From Streptomyces nitrosporeus (lineage in GTDB: Bacteria; Actinomycetota; Actinomycetes; Streptomycetales; Streptomycetaceae): a DNA stretch of 64,000 nucleotides. Location of the stretch: positions 3,348,001-3,412,000 of the forward strand of contig NZ_CP023702.1 in the NCBI RefSeq assembly GCF_008704555.1, read 5' to 3'. This document shows positions 49,875 to 60,203 of this stretch, in pieces. The translations under genes and the position numbers were made by a program. The notes beneath the pieces were generated by a model. That model was given only the letters and a program-made list of their open reading frames with translations. It ran no database searches and was not told the origin of the DNA. Within the stretch, counting starts at the first letter, position 1; every line of letters starts with the position of its first letter.

Positions 49875-51415
49875 GCCGCGCCCCCCAGGGCCGTTCGGTT
49901 GCGCTGGTGCTGATCACGGGTGAGCGTGGCCAGGGTGGAGCGGATCTTGGTGAGGGGGACGTCTCCGAACTGGATACCGACAGAGAAGTTGAACTCGTCG
50001 CGGGCCCGCATCGACTCGTCGGCGCCGTCCTCGGTCAGGTCGACGTCGCCGTACGCGAGGAGTGTGTCAGGGGCGTGGCCGGCGTCGGTGAGGGTCGTCC
50101 ACACGGGGGTGCCGGGGTAGGGGCGGAACTCGAACACGCTGGCCCGTACGTCTCCGGGGTTCGTGTCGGCGATGGCCCAGAGGTTGTGGATATGGCGGAC
50201 GGTGGCCTGGAGGTCGTCGTGGGACTCACCGGGGAAGCCGAGGATGAAGTACGCCTTCACGCCGATGCCGTGCTCGGTCAGGCGCCGGGTGACGCGCTCG
50301 GTCATCTCGGCGTCGATCCGCTTGTCCATGGCCTTCAGGACGCGGTCACTGCCGGACTCGACGCCGAGAGCGACTTCCCGCAGCCCGTTGCGCACGAGGC
50401 GGTCAAGTTCGGCGTCGGAGACCCGGTCGAGGACGTTGATGCGGCCGGTGGCATCCCACACGTACCGCTCGCCGACCCTGTGCCGGGTGAACGCGGCCAT
50501 CTGTTCCTCGATGACACGGCCGACGCCGAGGAACAGGTCGTCCACGAACCGGAACGCGGTCACTCCGAACTCGGTGTGGAGAGAGTCGAGTTCCCCGATG
50601 ATGTTCTCGGGGGTGCGAACGCGGATCGTCAGGTCCGGGTTGGCGCTGACGGCGGCGCCGCAGAAGGTGCAGTTGTAGGGGCAGCCGCGGCTTCCGACGA
50701 TGTTCGCCTCCACGTGCCCGCTCACGGCCGCTTCCCCGAGCAGTGCCGTGCCGCGGCTCGCCGCGAGGCGGCGGTCCGCTTCCGTCGGCACGGCCCGGTA
50801 AGGGTCTTGCGGAAGAAAGCGGCGATCGACGTACGGCAGGGCGTTGATGTCCGGACCGAGCATGGCGGCGGCGCGTTCCGGGTCGCTGGTGATGCCGGTC
50901 ACCCGGGTGCCGAGCAGCCGGTCCCGCCATACGACGCCGGGGAGTTCCCGACGGCGTTGCTCGTCCTCCAGGAGCGCGGCGACGCGTAGCTCCCCTTCGC
51001 CGAGGACGAGAGCACGCAGGTTGGCCATGCGGGGGTCCGCGAGGATCCTGTCGGGCATCGCCTTGGCGTGGTGGCCGCCGGCCATCAGGGCGATGTCCGG
51101 ATCGAGCTGCGCGGCGATCCGCGCGGACATCTCGTAGGTAGGGGCCAGGAGGTTCATCGCCGTCCACCGAGGAGCGGCAACGTTGACGATCTTCGCTGTC
51201 TCGGTGATGCCCAGCCCGAGGGCTTCGGCGTCGAGGACGCCTACGTTGAATCCGGCGTACTGTGCGTAGGTGGCGATGTAGGCCATGCCGAGCACGGGGA
51301 GGGTGTAGTCGTTGGTGCGGGGCCGTTGGTCGTAGTCGCGCAGCGGTGCGTTGACGAACAGGGCGTCGAGTGAGTGGGCCGGGTCAGCCCCCGTGATCAG
51401 CGGTAACCGTGACAT
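49871..51415 (-). CDS. Radical SAM enzyme with B12-binding-like domain
   Basis: A 514-residue protein. Residues 1-180 form a Rossmann-like B12-binding-type domain (ALFVNAPLRDYDQ, GMAYIATYAQYAGFNVGVLDAE, MAGGHHAKAMPD), without an obvious DxHxxG cobalamin motif. The radical SAM cluster motif is CPYNCTFC; the barrel follows (FRFVDDLFLGVGR, LGVESGSDRVLKAMDK, YFILGFPGES). It resembles B12-dependent methylases and MiaB-like enzymes. AGGAGG precedes the ATG. Substrate unknown; the context suggests a nucleotide-like molecule. Confidence 0.88.
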   Translation of the reverse strand: MSRLPLITGADPAHSLDALFVNAPLRDYDQRPRTNDYTLPVLGMAYIATYAQYAGFNVGVLDAEALGLGITETAKIVNVAAPRWTAMNLLAPTYEMSARIAAQLDPDIALMAGGHHAKAMPDRILADPRMANLRALVLGEGELRVAALLEDEQRRRELPGVVWRDRLLGTRVTGITSDPERAAAMLGPDINALPYVDRRFLPQDPYRAVPTEADRRLAASRGTALLGEAAVSGHVEANIVGSRGCPYNCTFCGAAVSANPDLTIRVRTPENIIGELDSLHTEFGVTAFRFVDDLFLGVGRVIEEQMAAFTRHRVGERYVWDATGRINVLDRVSDAELDRLVRNGLREVALGVESGSDRVLKAMDKRIDAEMTERVTRRLTEHGIGVKAYFILGFPGESHDDLQATVRHIHNLWAIADTNPGDVRASVFEFRPYPGTPVWTTLTDAGHAPDTLLAYGDVDLTEDGADESMRARDEFNFSVGIQFGDVPLTKIRSTLATLTRDQHQRNRTALGGAA

Positions 51416-51427
51416 TGTTCCTCCTGG

Positions 51428-52231
51428 TCATCGGGCGTGTGAGCCCCAAGCGAGGGTGGAGAGAGTCAGGGTGTGCAGGGCGGTGCGGTCGGAGCCGGTC
51501 CAGCCGGTCCACATCGGGCCGAACGCCTTGTCCTTCTTGTCCGGCCAGTCATGTCCGGGCGCGATCTGCGCGGCCCAGGTGCGCACGGCCAGGTCGTCGT
51601 GCGGGTAGACGGAGAAGTCGCCGGTGAAGTCCGCGGCGGCGGCGGACGCGGTCCACGGGCCGATCCGCGGGATCGTGACCAGCGCGCCCACCAGGCCGGG
51701 GGCGTCCATCCGGTGCCACCGTTCGGCGTTCCGCTCGTAGGTCTCGGCCGCGGCCCGCAACGCCGAGCGGTGGAACTTGGCACCGATCTTTGCGAACTGG
51801 GCTTCTTCCAGGGTGAGTACCCGCTCGGCGGACGGCGCGAGGGCAAGTTCGCCGTGCGGAGTGGCGAGAGTGGTGCCGTACGTCGTGCACCACGCCCGGT
51901 AGAGCTTGCGGGCCTGCCCGGCCCGGACGACCTGGCGGAGGATCGCCGTGGTGACCGCGTCCCACAACGACGGGTTCGCCGGGCGCTGAACGGACCCGAG
52001 CCCGAGCAGGCCGGCCCGGAGAGCCGAGGGCACGGTGGCAGGCAGGCACGTCGGATCGGTGGTGACGACCACCGGCTTCACGTCCTCCGTGCCCTGCACA
52101 CAGCTCATGTGCAGACCGTCGTCGTCCCAGCGCAGGACCCAGACGCCGGACACGGTCCGTACGGCTCGCACACGTTCCCCGGCTGCCGTCTCGGTCCAAG
52201 CGGGATGATCGGACATCAGGACGCCGCGCAT
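51428..52231 (-). CDS. HhH-GPD DNA glycosylase-like protein (AlkA type)
   Basis: A 267-residue protein of the AlkA/HhH-GPD fold. The helix-hairpin-helix is VTIPRIGPWTASAAA, followed by YPHDDLAVRTW, which aligns with the catalytic Asp region of AlkA. The N-terminal part is a beta-rich AlkA_N-like domain. It opens the island operon, 12 bases before the radical SAM gene. It may remove an altered base or have been recruited to cleave a nucleoside. ATG 52231 follows GGAGAG; an in-frame ATG five codons further in is possible. Confidence 0.82.
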   Translation of the reverse strand: MRGVLMSDHPAWTETAAGERVRAVRTVSGVWVLRWDDDGLHMSCVQGTEDVKPVVVTTDPTCLPATVPSALRAGLLGLGSVQRPANPSLWDAVTTAILRQVVRAGQARKLYRAWCTTYGTTLATPHGELALAPSAERVLTLEEAQFAKIGAKFHRSALRAAAETYERNAERWHRMDAPGLVGALVTIPRIGPWTASAAAADFTGDFSVYPHDDLAVRTWAAQIAPGHDWPDKKDKAFGPMWTGWTGSDRTALHTLTLSTLAWGSHAR

Positions 52232-52262
52232 GGGACTCTCCTCGTGATGTGCTGGTGGTGCG

Positions 52263-52293
52263 CCGTAGCCTCTCGCAGTCCGACAGGCTACGG
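52263..52293. promoter_or_regulatory. Inverted repeat upstream of the island operon
   Basis: Perfect 9-base arms CCGTAGCCT and AGGCTACGG around 13 bases, 32 bases before the first gene. It is an operator or leader hairpin candidate. Confidence 0.5.
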
Positions 52294-52571
52294 AGCGGTA
52301 TCGCCCTTACGGCGTCCGTGCTTGCACCTGGTGCCGCCCTCCCCGTCCAGACGTGAAGGCTTGCCGCGTACCTGGCCGCGGGTGACGCGGTCGCTCTCCC
52401 GACGGGACGGCTTCCTCCCGGGGCAGCGCACGCGGGGCCGGAACTCCGCCGGGCGCGTTCTTCGTGCCGTCGCCCCAGGCCCCGGTCGAAGCCCCGACTG
52501 GGACTGGAACTGAGACCACGGACACACACGCGGCCCGCTCCCGGCGTCGCCGCCGCGTCCGCTGAACGGAA
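52294..52571. other. Intergenic region between tRNA-Thr and the island operon
   Basis: It should hold the operon promoter, but no clear -35/-10 pair is visible. A short basic open frame on the minus strand (52288-52527) ends TRCKHGRRKGDTAP; I cannot say whether it is real. Confidence 0.3.
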
Positions 52572-52606
52572 GAAGCCCAGGTCAGAGCGTGTCTGACCTG
52601 GGCTTC
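52572..52606 (-). terminator. tRNA-Thr terminator
   Basis: Perfect 15-base arms (GAAGCCCAGGTCAGA and its complement) around GCGTG, directly after the tRNA on the minus strand. A variant of the same hairpin accompanies the tRNA fragment at 47239-47273. Confidence 0.85.
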
Positions 52607-52612
52607 CCGCTG

Positions 52613-52686
52613 AGCCCCCTGTCGGATTCGAACCGACGACCTACGCATTACAAGTGCGTTGCTCTGGCCAGCTGAGCTAAGGAGGC
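52613..52686 (-). tRNA. tRNA-Thr (anticodon TGT)
   Basis: The full cloverleaf is visible on the minus strand: acceptor GCCTCCT/AGGGGGC, D-arm TAGCTCAGCTGG, anticodon stem ACGCA/TGCGT with loop CTTGTAA, T-arm GTCGG-TTCGAAT-CCGAC. The discriminator is T. CCA is not encoded, as is common in Streptomyces. Its 3' end is duplicated at 47199, so it is a likely integration target. Confidence 0.97.
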
Positions 52687-52869
52687 GTGCCGGAGCAGTG
52701 TAACCAACGTCCCGGGCAGGTCCGGAGCGATATTCGGGACCTTGGACTGCTGACAGAACCGGAAACGCCAGGTAGCGTCACCTCAGGTTCACTCCGATGG
52801 ACTACAGAGCACCCGCTCCCTTACTCGGATCGTCCGGCACGTTCCTGCCGGTGAAGGAGAAGATTCCGC

Positions 52870-54006
<1,137 letters not shown>

Positions 54007-54065
54007 GACCCGGGCCTGAACGGCTCAGGGCCCACCGGCTCGTGACACCGGCAGCTCCGGCTGCC

Positions 54066-54113
54066 GGACGGCCCCCGCCGCCCCGGTTCCCTCCGGGACG
54101 GCGGGGGCCGTCC
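54066..54113 (+). terminator. msiK terminator
   Basis: GGACGGCCCCCGCCG then CCCCGG (54066-54086) pairs with the complementary arm 54093-54113 with one mismatch; the loop is six bases. Confidence 0.75.
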
Positions 54114-54319
54114 CCGTGGTGCGGACGTTTTCCGGGCCGGAGGGGCCGGACGGGCCGGACAGTCGGACGGGCCGGACGGTGAACTCCCCCGGGGTGCCCG
54201 GCCGTTCCCCTCCGTCCGGGCCGCCGCGTCAACCCGTAAATCGAAAAGATACTTCGAACCCTCCCTCGCAAGGGTGACGAAGTGTCGCTGATTCATCACC
54301 GAACGCTACGCTCGCCTGC

Positions 54320-54736
54320 GTGAAGCACACCGCGCGCCGAATCGGCCGATCCCTTGCCTTCGTACTGCCCGTCGTCATGGTGCTGTCCGGGACCCTCGCG
54401 GTCACCCGTGTGTCGTGGTCCGGCCAGGGCAGCGAGTCCCAGTTGCTGAACGCGGCGTCCGAGACCGCCGTGTCCAAGCGTGCCAAGACGCTCGCCCCGC
54501 AGGACGTCCTGCGCGACAAGCTCATCCTGGAGATGCGGGAGAAGAACCCCGGCGTCGCCCTCACCGAGCTCCAGCGCGCGGTGGAGGCCCGCCCCTCGCT
54601 GGCCAAGCACTGCATGTCGATCGCGAAGGCGCTGGGCAAGGCAGCCGTGGACCAGTACGGTCCGACGCGCGCCCACCGCTTCTCCCGGCCGGTCTGCGAC
54701 ACCTCGTTCGCCTCGGGTGTGGCGCAGTTCAGCTGA
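54320..54736 (+). CDS. Secreted or membrane-anchored hypothetical protein (138 aa)
   Basis: GTG start (VKHTARRIGRSLAFVLPVVM), then an N-terminal signal/anchor helix to about residue 33. The outer part is mainly helical (RDKLILEMREKNPGVAL, ELQRAVEARP) with two Cys (KHCMSIA, RPVCDTS) that may pair. Conserved-looking, but I know no function. Confidence 0.65.
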   Translation: MKHTARRIGRSLAFVLPVVMVLSGTLAVTRVSWSGQGSESQLLNAASETAVSKRAKTLAPQDVLRDKLILEMREKNPGVALTELQRAVEARPSLAKHCMSIAKALGKAAVDQYGPTRAHRFSRPVCDTSFASGVAQFS

Positions 54737-54826
54737 GCCGCCCCGCACCGGAGCACGGACGAGCCGGGCAGGACCCGGTGGCGGCCCGGCCGGGCGGCCC
54801 GCCGTGCACCGCATATCGTGCCTGGC

Positions 54827-55546
54827 ATGCATACGTATCCGACGCAGGCCGTGATCCTGGCGGGTGGCCAGGGCTCACGGTTGCGCCCGTACACCGACGA
54901 CCGTCCCAAGCCGATGGTCGAGATCCCGGGGACCGGGACTCCGATCATCGGCCATCAGCTGTCCTGGCTGGCCGCCGAGGGTGTCACCGACGCCGTGGTC
55001 TCGTGCGGTCATCTCGCCGATGTGCTGCAGGATTGGCTGTCGTCGGCCGACCTGCCGTTGCGCGTCACGACCGTCGTCGAGACCGAGCCCCTGGGCCGGG
55101 GCGGCGGTCTCAAGCATGCCGCGGCACGGCTGCCCGATCCGTCGGAGCCCTGGTACGCGACCAACGGTGACATCTGGACCCGGTTCTCGCTCCGGGAGAT
55201 GGCCGCGTTCCACACCGAGCGGGACGCCACCGCGACGCTCGCGCTCGCCCGGCCCCGGATCCCCTGGGGCGCAGTGGAGACGGACGCGTTCGGGCACATC
55301 ACCGACTTCATCGAGTCGCCGCCCTCGCCGTATCTGATCAACGCGGGGGTGTACGTCTTCGCCCCCGCCTTCACGTCGCTGCTGCCGGAGCGTGGCGACC
55401 ACGAACGTACGACCTTCCCCGGCCTGGCCCGTGAGCGCCGGCTGGCGGGTTACCCGCTGCCCCACGGGGCGTACTGGCGGGCCATCGACACCGCGAAGGA
55501 CCTCACCGAAGCGGCCAGGGAACTGGGCGCACGGCCGGGCGCGTAG
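54827..55546 (+). CDS. Sugar-phosphate nucleotidyltransferase
   Basis: A 239-residue NTP_transferase. The signature is ILAGGQGSRLRPYTDDRPKPM, then NGDIWTR and INAGVYVF. It makes an NDP- or NMP-sugar for glycan or metabolite synthesis; the sugar is unknown. An ATG at 54827 and a GTG three codons earlier are both possible. It lacks the left-handed helix domain of longer GlmU/GlgC types. Confidence 0.87.
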   Translation: MHTYPTQAVILAGGQGSRLRPYTDDRPKPMVEIPGTGTPIIGHQLSWLAAEGVTDAVVSCGHLADVLQDWLSSADLPLRVTTVVETEPLGRGGGLKHAAARLPDPSEPWYATNGDIWTRFSLREMAAFHTERDATATLALARPRIPWGAVETDAFGHITDFIESPPSPYLINAGVYVFAPAFTSLLPERGDHERTTFPGLARERRLAGYPLPHGAYWRAIDTAKDLTEAARELGARPGA

Positions 55547-55607
55547 CCGCGGAAGACACCGGGCGCGAGGCCCGTACCCGGTACGCACACGCCCTACCCG
55601 GCAGACA

Positions 55608-55647
55608 CACGGGGGCCGCCACCGGAATTCCGGTGGCGGCCCCCGTG
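55608..55647. terminator. Bidirectional terminator, perfect 40-base palindrome
   Basis: CACGGGGGCCGCCACCGG, AATT and the exact complement lie between the convergent stops at 55546 and 55666. Confidence 0.9.
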
Positions 55648-55665
55648 CTCCGCGGACGGCCGGTC

Positions 55666-57339
55666 TCAGCCGAAGAGGCCGCCGATGGGGTTCTGGCCGG
55701 CGCCGCCGGTGGAACCGCCGCCCGTGGAACCTCCGTCGTCCGTCCCGCCGGCACCGCCACCGGAAGCGGTGCCGCCCGTGGAGGTCGGGCCGGGGACCTC
55801 GGCCGGCGGCTCCTGCGGGACCGTCTCCTGCGGCGGTTCCTGGCCGGTGCCCTGGGTCTGGCTGGGCCCGCCGGTGCTCGCACCGGTGGTCGCGCCGCTC
55901 TCGGGCAACGCGTCGGAGGCCGGGGTCGAGGGCACGGCGGACGGGGTCGTCGGCGTGGCGGACGGAGATGCCTCCGAACGGCGCTGCTCCGGCGTCCGGG
56001 ACGGCTGCCGCGGCTCTCCGGTGGATTCCTCCGGCAGCGGCGAACCGGGCAGCTGGTTGGTCGGGTGGCCGTCCGGGCCGGGCACGGTGACCACCTGGGT
56101 GGAGCGGACCGCCCCGCCGAGCATCGAGCCCACCAGCAGGGTCAGCCCGACGACGACGGTGGCGACGACCGCGCCGCGGCGCAGGACCCGGCGGCGCAGG
56201 TCCCAGATGTCCGAGCGCGGGCCGAGGGTGCGCCAGGCCTCGCCGGCCAGCCGCCCGTCCAGCGAGTAGACCGGGGCGCCGGCGATGACCAGCGGGCTCC
56301 AGGCCGCCAGGAAGATGACGTCGGAGGCGTCGTAGGACGCGCTGTCACGCCAGCTGACGGCGATCACGAGCGCGGCGGCGAGCAGCAGGCCGAAGGCCGC
56401 GGCGATCCGCTGCCACAGACCGAGCACGGTCAGCACACCGACGACGATCTGGAGGAAGGCCACGGCCAGCCCCGAGCCGACCGGATGGGTCAGCGCGAAG
56501 TCGTGCACCGGCTCCGCGACCGCCCACGGGTGCATCGAGGCCAGCCACTTGGCCATGGTGCCGCGGTCGCCGCCGTCGAAGTAGACGGGGTCGGAGAGCT
56601 TGCCCATGCCGGCGTAGATGGAGATGAAGCCGACGAGCACGCGCAGCGGGAGCAGGACGACCCCGAGGTTCATCCGGCGGCCGGGGTAGTAGGCGTGCCG
56701 GACGGTGTCGCCCGTCTGCCGGCGCTCCTGCGCCGACGGGCCGCCCGGCTCGTCGGTGCCCTCGTCGTACGCTCCGTCGTCGTACGCCGTGTGCCCGTGT
56801 CGCCCGTCGTCGTAGGGGCGTTCGCCGTACGGGGCGCCGGGCTCCGGTTCGACCGGGTCGTAGGCGCCGACGGCCTGCCGCATCGGGGGCAGCAGGGCCC
56901 CCGTGCGGGGGCCGCCCGGTTGCTGGGGCGGTGCGAGGAGCACGGGGTTGGGCTGGGTGTCCTCCAGGGCCGGGAGGAGCTGGGTACCGTCCGTGCCGTC
57001 GCCGTACGTCCTGCCGAAGCCGTCGGACGGCGGGGCGTCGAGGTAGCCCGCCGTGGAGTTCCGTACGGCTTGGAGCAGTCCGGTCGCTCCGGCGTCACCC
57101 GGCTCCGACCTGCCGCTCCAGACGACGGGGGCCCTCCGGCGGCCGGGGACACCGCTCATGGCGGGGATCCGGACCGGTCCGGCGGGATTCACGGCGCGCA
57201 GACGGGTGCGCTGGCCCGGGGCGAGCTGCACCCTGAAGCTGGCGTGGTTGACGATGACCTGGGCGGGGTCGCTGTCCACCTTTGTCATGCTCAGGGCGGG
57301 TTGTTCGTCGAACCGAGGCGTTCTGGTGTCCACACTCAT
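55666..57339 (-). CDS. DoxX-family membrane protein with long disordered tails
   Basis: A 557-residue protein. Residues 1-225 are hydrophilic and low-complexity. A DoxX-type four-helix domain follows (VVLLPLRVLVGFISIYAGMGKLSDP, AVAFLQIVVGVLTVLGLWQRIAAAF), then another helix (AVVATVVVGLTLLVGSMLGGAV). The C-terminal 130 residues are Ser/Thr/Pro/Gly-rich and extracellular (PSATPTTPSAVPSTP ... GGGAGGTDDGGSTGG). Function unknown; DoxX proteins occur in respiratory or redox complexes. Confidence 0.8.
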   Translation of the reverse strand: MSVDTRTPRFDEQPALSMTKVDSDPAQVIVNHASFRVQLAPGQRTRLRAVNPAGPVRIPAMSGVPGRRRAPVVWSGRSEPGDAGATGLLQAVRNSTAGYLDAPPSDGFGRTYGDGTDGTQLLPALEDTQPNPVLLAPPQQPGGPRTGALLPPMRQAVGAYDPVEPEPGAPYGERPYDDGRHGHTAYDDGAYDEGTDEPGGPSAQERRQTGDTVRHAYYPGRRMNLGVVLLPLRVLVGFISIYAGMGKLSDPVYFDGGDRGTMAKWLASMHPWAVAEPVHDFALTHPVGSGLAVAFLQIVVGVLTVLGLWQRIAAAFGLLLAAALVIAVSWRDSASYDASDVIFLAAWSPLVIAGAPVYSLDGRLAGEAWRTLGPRSDIWDLRRRVLRRGAVVATVVVGLTLLVGSMLGGAVRSTQVVTVPGPDGHPTNQLPGSPLPEESTGEPRQPSRTPEQRRSEASPSATPTTPSAVPSTPASDALPESGATTGASTGGPSQTQGTGQEPPQETVPQEPPAEVPGPTSTGGTASGGGAGGTDDGGSTGGGSTGGAGQNPIGGLFG

Positions 57340-57547
57340 CTAACCGAGTGACGTGACGTTAGGACACTGCCTTGACACGCACGAAGTGTCCGAGACCCGT
57401 CAACGGCCTCCTGGACAGGCGGGACCCGGGCGTCCCGGGCGACGGCCCGCACCGCCCCGGGGCCGGTGGCCACGCCGTCCCGGGGGCCGGTAACGGCGCC
57501 CCGCCCGGGTCGTGGGCGGGGCGGCGGGGGCCGGAGCCCCGGGGCGG

Positions 57548-58504
57548 TCAGCCCCGGCGGCGCGCCACCTCGTAGAGGACGATGCCGGCGGCGACACCGG
57601 CGTTCAGCGACTCCGCGCCACCCGGCATCGAGATCCGGACACGGTAGTCGCAGGTCTCTCCGACGAGGCGGCCGAGCCCCTTGCCCTCGCTGCCGATCAC
57701 GATGACGACCGGCCCGTCCAGCGCCTCCAGGTCCTCGACGGTGTGCTCGCCGTCGGCGGCCAGGCCGACGACCGTGAGGCCCGCCTTCTGGTACCCCTCC
57801 AGGGCGCGGGTCAGGTTGGTGACCCGGGAGACGGGGGTGCGGGCGGCCGTACCGGCGGAGGACTTCCACGCACCGGCGGTCATCCCGGCGGCGCGGCGCT
57901 CGGGCACCACGACTCCATGGCCGCCGAAGGCGGAGACGGAACGGACGATCGCACCCAGGTTGCGGGGGTCGGTGACCCCGTCGAGGGCCACGATCAGCGG
58001 GTCCTCGTCGTTGTCGTACGCGGCGGCGGTGAGGTCCTCCGGGTGCGCGTACTCGTACGGCGGGACCTGGAGGACCAGGCCCTGGTGGTTGAGGCCCTTC
58101 GTCATCCGGTCCAGCTCGGGGCGCGGGGCCTCCATGAGGTTGATGTTGCCGCGCTCGCCGGCGAGCTGGAGGCACTCGCGGACCCGCTCGTCGTTGTCGA
58201 TGTACTGCTGGACGTAGAGCGTGGTCGCGGGGACGCCGTCGCGCAGGGCCTCGTAGACCGGGTTGCGGCCGACGACCATCTCCGAGGTGCCCTTGACGCC
58301 GCCGCGGCGCGGGGCGGGGCGGCGGGCCGCGGCCTGCTTGGCCTGGGCGTTCGCGATCCGGTTCTTCTTGTGTCCCTTGCGGGCGGAGGCGGGCGGCGTC
58401 GGTCCCTTGCCTTCGAGACCACGGCGTCGCTGGCCACCGCTGCCGACCTGCGCGCCCTTCTTGTTGGACGTGCGGCGGTTCCTGCGCTGGCTGTTCCCGG
58501 CCAT
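57548..58504 (-). CDS. rlmB: 23S rRNA 2'-O-methyltransferase RlmB (SPOUT)
   Basis: A 318-residue SpoU/TrmH protein with a long basic N-terminus (about 1-70). The substrate-binding domain starts VVGRNPVYEAL. The knotted SAM-binding domain shows the three motifs ALDGVTDPRNLGAIVRS, VVIVIGSEGKGLGRLV and RISMPGGAESLNAGVAA. It methylates a guanosine of 23S rRNA. It is next to cysS, as in many actinobacteria. Confidence 0.93.
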   Translation of the reverse strand: MAGNSQRRNRRTSNKKGAQVGSGGQRRRGLEGKGPTPPASARKGHKKNRIANAQAKQAAARRPAPRRGGVKGTSEMVVGRNPVYEALRDGVPATTLYVQQYIDNDERVRECLQLAGERGNINLMEAPRPELDRMTKGLNHQGLVLQVPPYEYAHPEDLTAAAYDNDEDPLIVALDGVTDPRNLGAIVRSVSAFGGHGVVVPERRAAGMTAGAWKSSAGTAARTPVSRVTNLTRALEGYQKAGLTVVGLAADGEHTVEDLEALDGPVVIVIGSEGKGLGRLVGETCDYRVRISMPGGAESLNAGVAAGIVLYEVARRRG

Positions 58505-58613
58505 GACCTACCTGTTTCGTTGCTTCAGAAAAACGTCGTCAAGTTCAGAGTGTGCCGCCCGGACGGCCGGGCGGCACATACGCGCCGCTCACACGCGGTG
58601 CGGGTGGGTGCGC

Positions 58614-60014
58614 TCAGCGCGGGCCGAGGGTCCACCGGGGGCCGCTGGGGCTGTCCTCGATGACCAGGCCCGACTGGCTCAGCCGGTCGCGGATGGCGTC
58701 GGCGGCGGGCCAGTCCTTGCGCTCGCGTGCCGACTCCCGCTGGTCCAGTACGAGCCGTACGAGGGTGTCCACGACGCCGTGCAGATCCTCACCGCCGCCG
58801 CTCCCGCCCGTCCAGTGGGGGTCGAGCGGGTCCAGGCCCAGCACACCCAGCATGGCACGCACCTCGGCCAGCCTGGCGACGGCCGCTTCCTTGTCGTCGG
58901 CGGCGAGGGCGGAGTTGCCCTGCCGGACGGCGGTGTGGATGATCGCCAGCGCCTGCGGGACCCCGAAGTCGTCGTCCATCGCCTCGGCGAACGCCGGCGG
59001 CACCTCGGCGGCCGGGGCGACCTCGCCGCCGGCCATCTCGGTGACCCGCTGGACGAAGCCCTCGATCCGCCCGAAGGCGGACTCGGCCTCGCGCAGGGCC
59101 TCCTCGCTGTAGTCGATCATCGACCGGTAGTGCGGGGTGCCGAGGTAGTAGCGCAGCACGATGGGACGCCACCGCTCGACCATGTCGGCGACCAGGACGG
59201 AGTTGTCCAGGGACTTCGACATCTTCTCGCCGGCCATGGTGACCCAGGCGTTGTGCACCCAGTACCGCGCGAAGGTGTCGCCGAAGGCCTTGGCCTGGGC
59301 GATCTCGTTCTCGTGGTGCGGGAAGATCAGGTCGATGCCGCCGCCGTGGATGTCGAAGGCGCTGCCCAGGTACTTGTGGGCCATCGCGGAGCACTCCAGG
59401 TGCCAGCCGGGCCGGCCGCGGCCCCACGGGGTCTCCCAGCTGGGCTCGCCCGGCTTGGCGGTCTTCCACATGGCGAAGTCGCGCTTGTCGCGCTTGCCGG
59501 TCTCGTTGTCGCCGGAGGGCTGGCGCAGGTCGTCGAGGTCCTGGTTGGACAGCTCCAGGTACCCCTCGAACGAGCGCACGTCGAAGTAGACGTTGCCGTC
59601 GGCCTCGTAGGCGTGGCCCCGCTCGATCAGGCCGCGCATCATCTCGACCATCTCGGTGACGTGGCCGGTGGCACGCGGTTCGTACGTCGGCGGGAGGCAG
59701 CCCAGGGCGTCGTAGGCGTCGTTGAAGGCGCGCTCGTTCTCGTAACCGATGGACCACCAGGGGCGGTTCCGCTCGGCCGACTTCTTGATGATCTTGTCGT
59801 CGATGTCGGTGACGTTCCGGATGAAGGTCACGTCGTAGCCGCGGTAGGCGAACCAGCGGCGCATGATGTCGAAGTTCAGCCCGGACCGGATGTGCCCGAT
59901 GTGGGGGGCGGCCTGGACGGTAGCGCCACAGAGGTAGATCGAGACACAGCCCGCGGTGAGCGGCACGAAGTCACGGATCTGCCGGGCGCTGGTGTCGTAC
60001 AGGCGAATAGTCAC
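58614..60014 (-). CDS. cysS: Cysteinyl-tRNA synthetase
   Basis: A 466-residue class I enzyme. The HIGH motif is [14 protein letters not shown] is [10 protein letters not shown], and the zinc ligands include Cys29 (LCGAT) and the [14 protein letters not shown] and PHHENEIAQ regions. It charges tRNA-Cys. It lies upstream of rlmB by 109 bases, probably in the same transcript. Confidence 0.97.
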   Translation of the reverse strand: MTIRLYDTSARQIRDFVPLTAGCVSIYLCGATVQAAPHIGHIRSGLNFDIMRRWFAYRGYDVTFIRNVTDIDDKIIKKSAERNRPWWSIGYENERAFNDAYDALGCLPPTYEPRATGHVTEMVEMMRGLIERGHAYEADGNVYFDVRSFEGYLELSNQDLDDLRQPSGDNETGKRDKRDFAMWKTAKPGEPSWETPWGRGRPGWHLECSAMAHKYLGSAFDIHGGGIDLIFPHHENEIAQAKAFGDTFARYWVHNAWVTMAGEKMSKSLDNSVLVADMVERWRPIVLRYYLGTPHYRSMIDYSEEALREAESAFGRIEGFVQRVTEMAGGEVAPAAEVPPAFAEAMDDDFGVPQALAIIHTAVRQGNSALAADDKEAAVARLAEVRAMLGVLGLDPLDPHWTGGSGGGEDLHGVVDTLVRLVLDQRESARERKDWPAADAIRDRLSQSGLVIEDSPSGPRWTLGPR

Positions 60015-60203
60015 CCCTCAAGGGTAGTGGGCCCGCACCGGTGCCCCGGGCCCTCCCGGGAAATCCGCGCGGCACGTCCGGGCCCGGGTCCGGCGGCCGG
60101 ACGGCCGGGCCGGGACGCCTCCGGCGGCGCCCCGGCACCACGGCCCTCCGAACGCCCCGGGAGCGGCGGGGTCCCTTCACCCTCGGACCGTGCCGGGCAG
60201 GGC

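Noticed and set aside
52288..52527. 79-residue basic protein before the island operon
   Set aside because: Composition is Arg/Pro-rich as in chance frames, with no clear ribosome-binding site or family.
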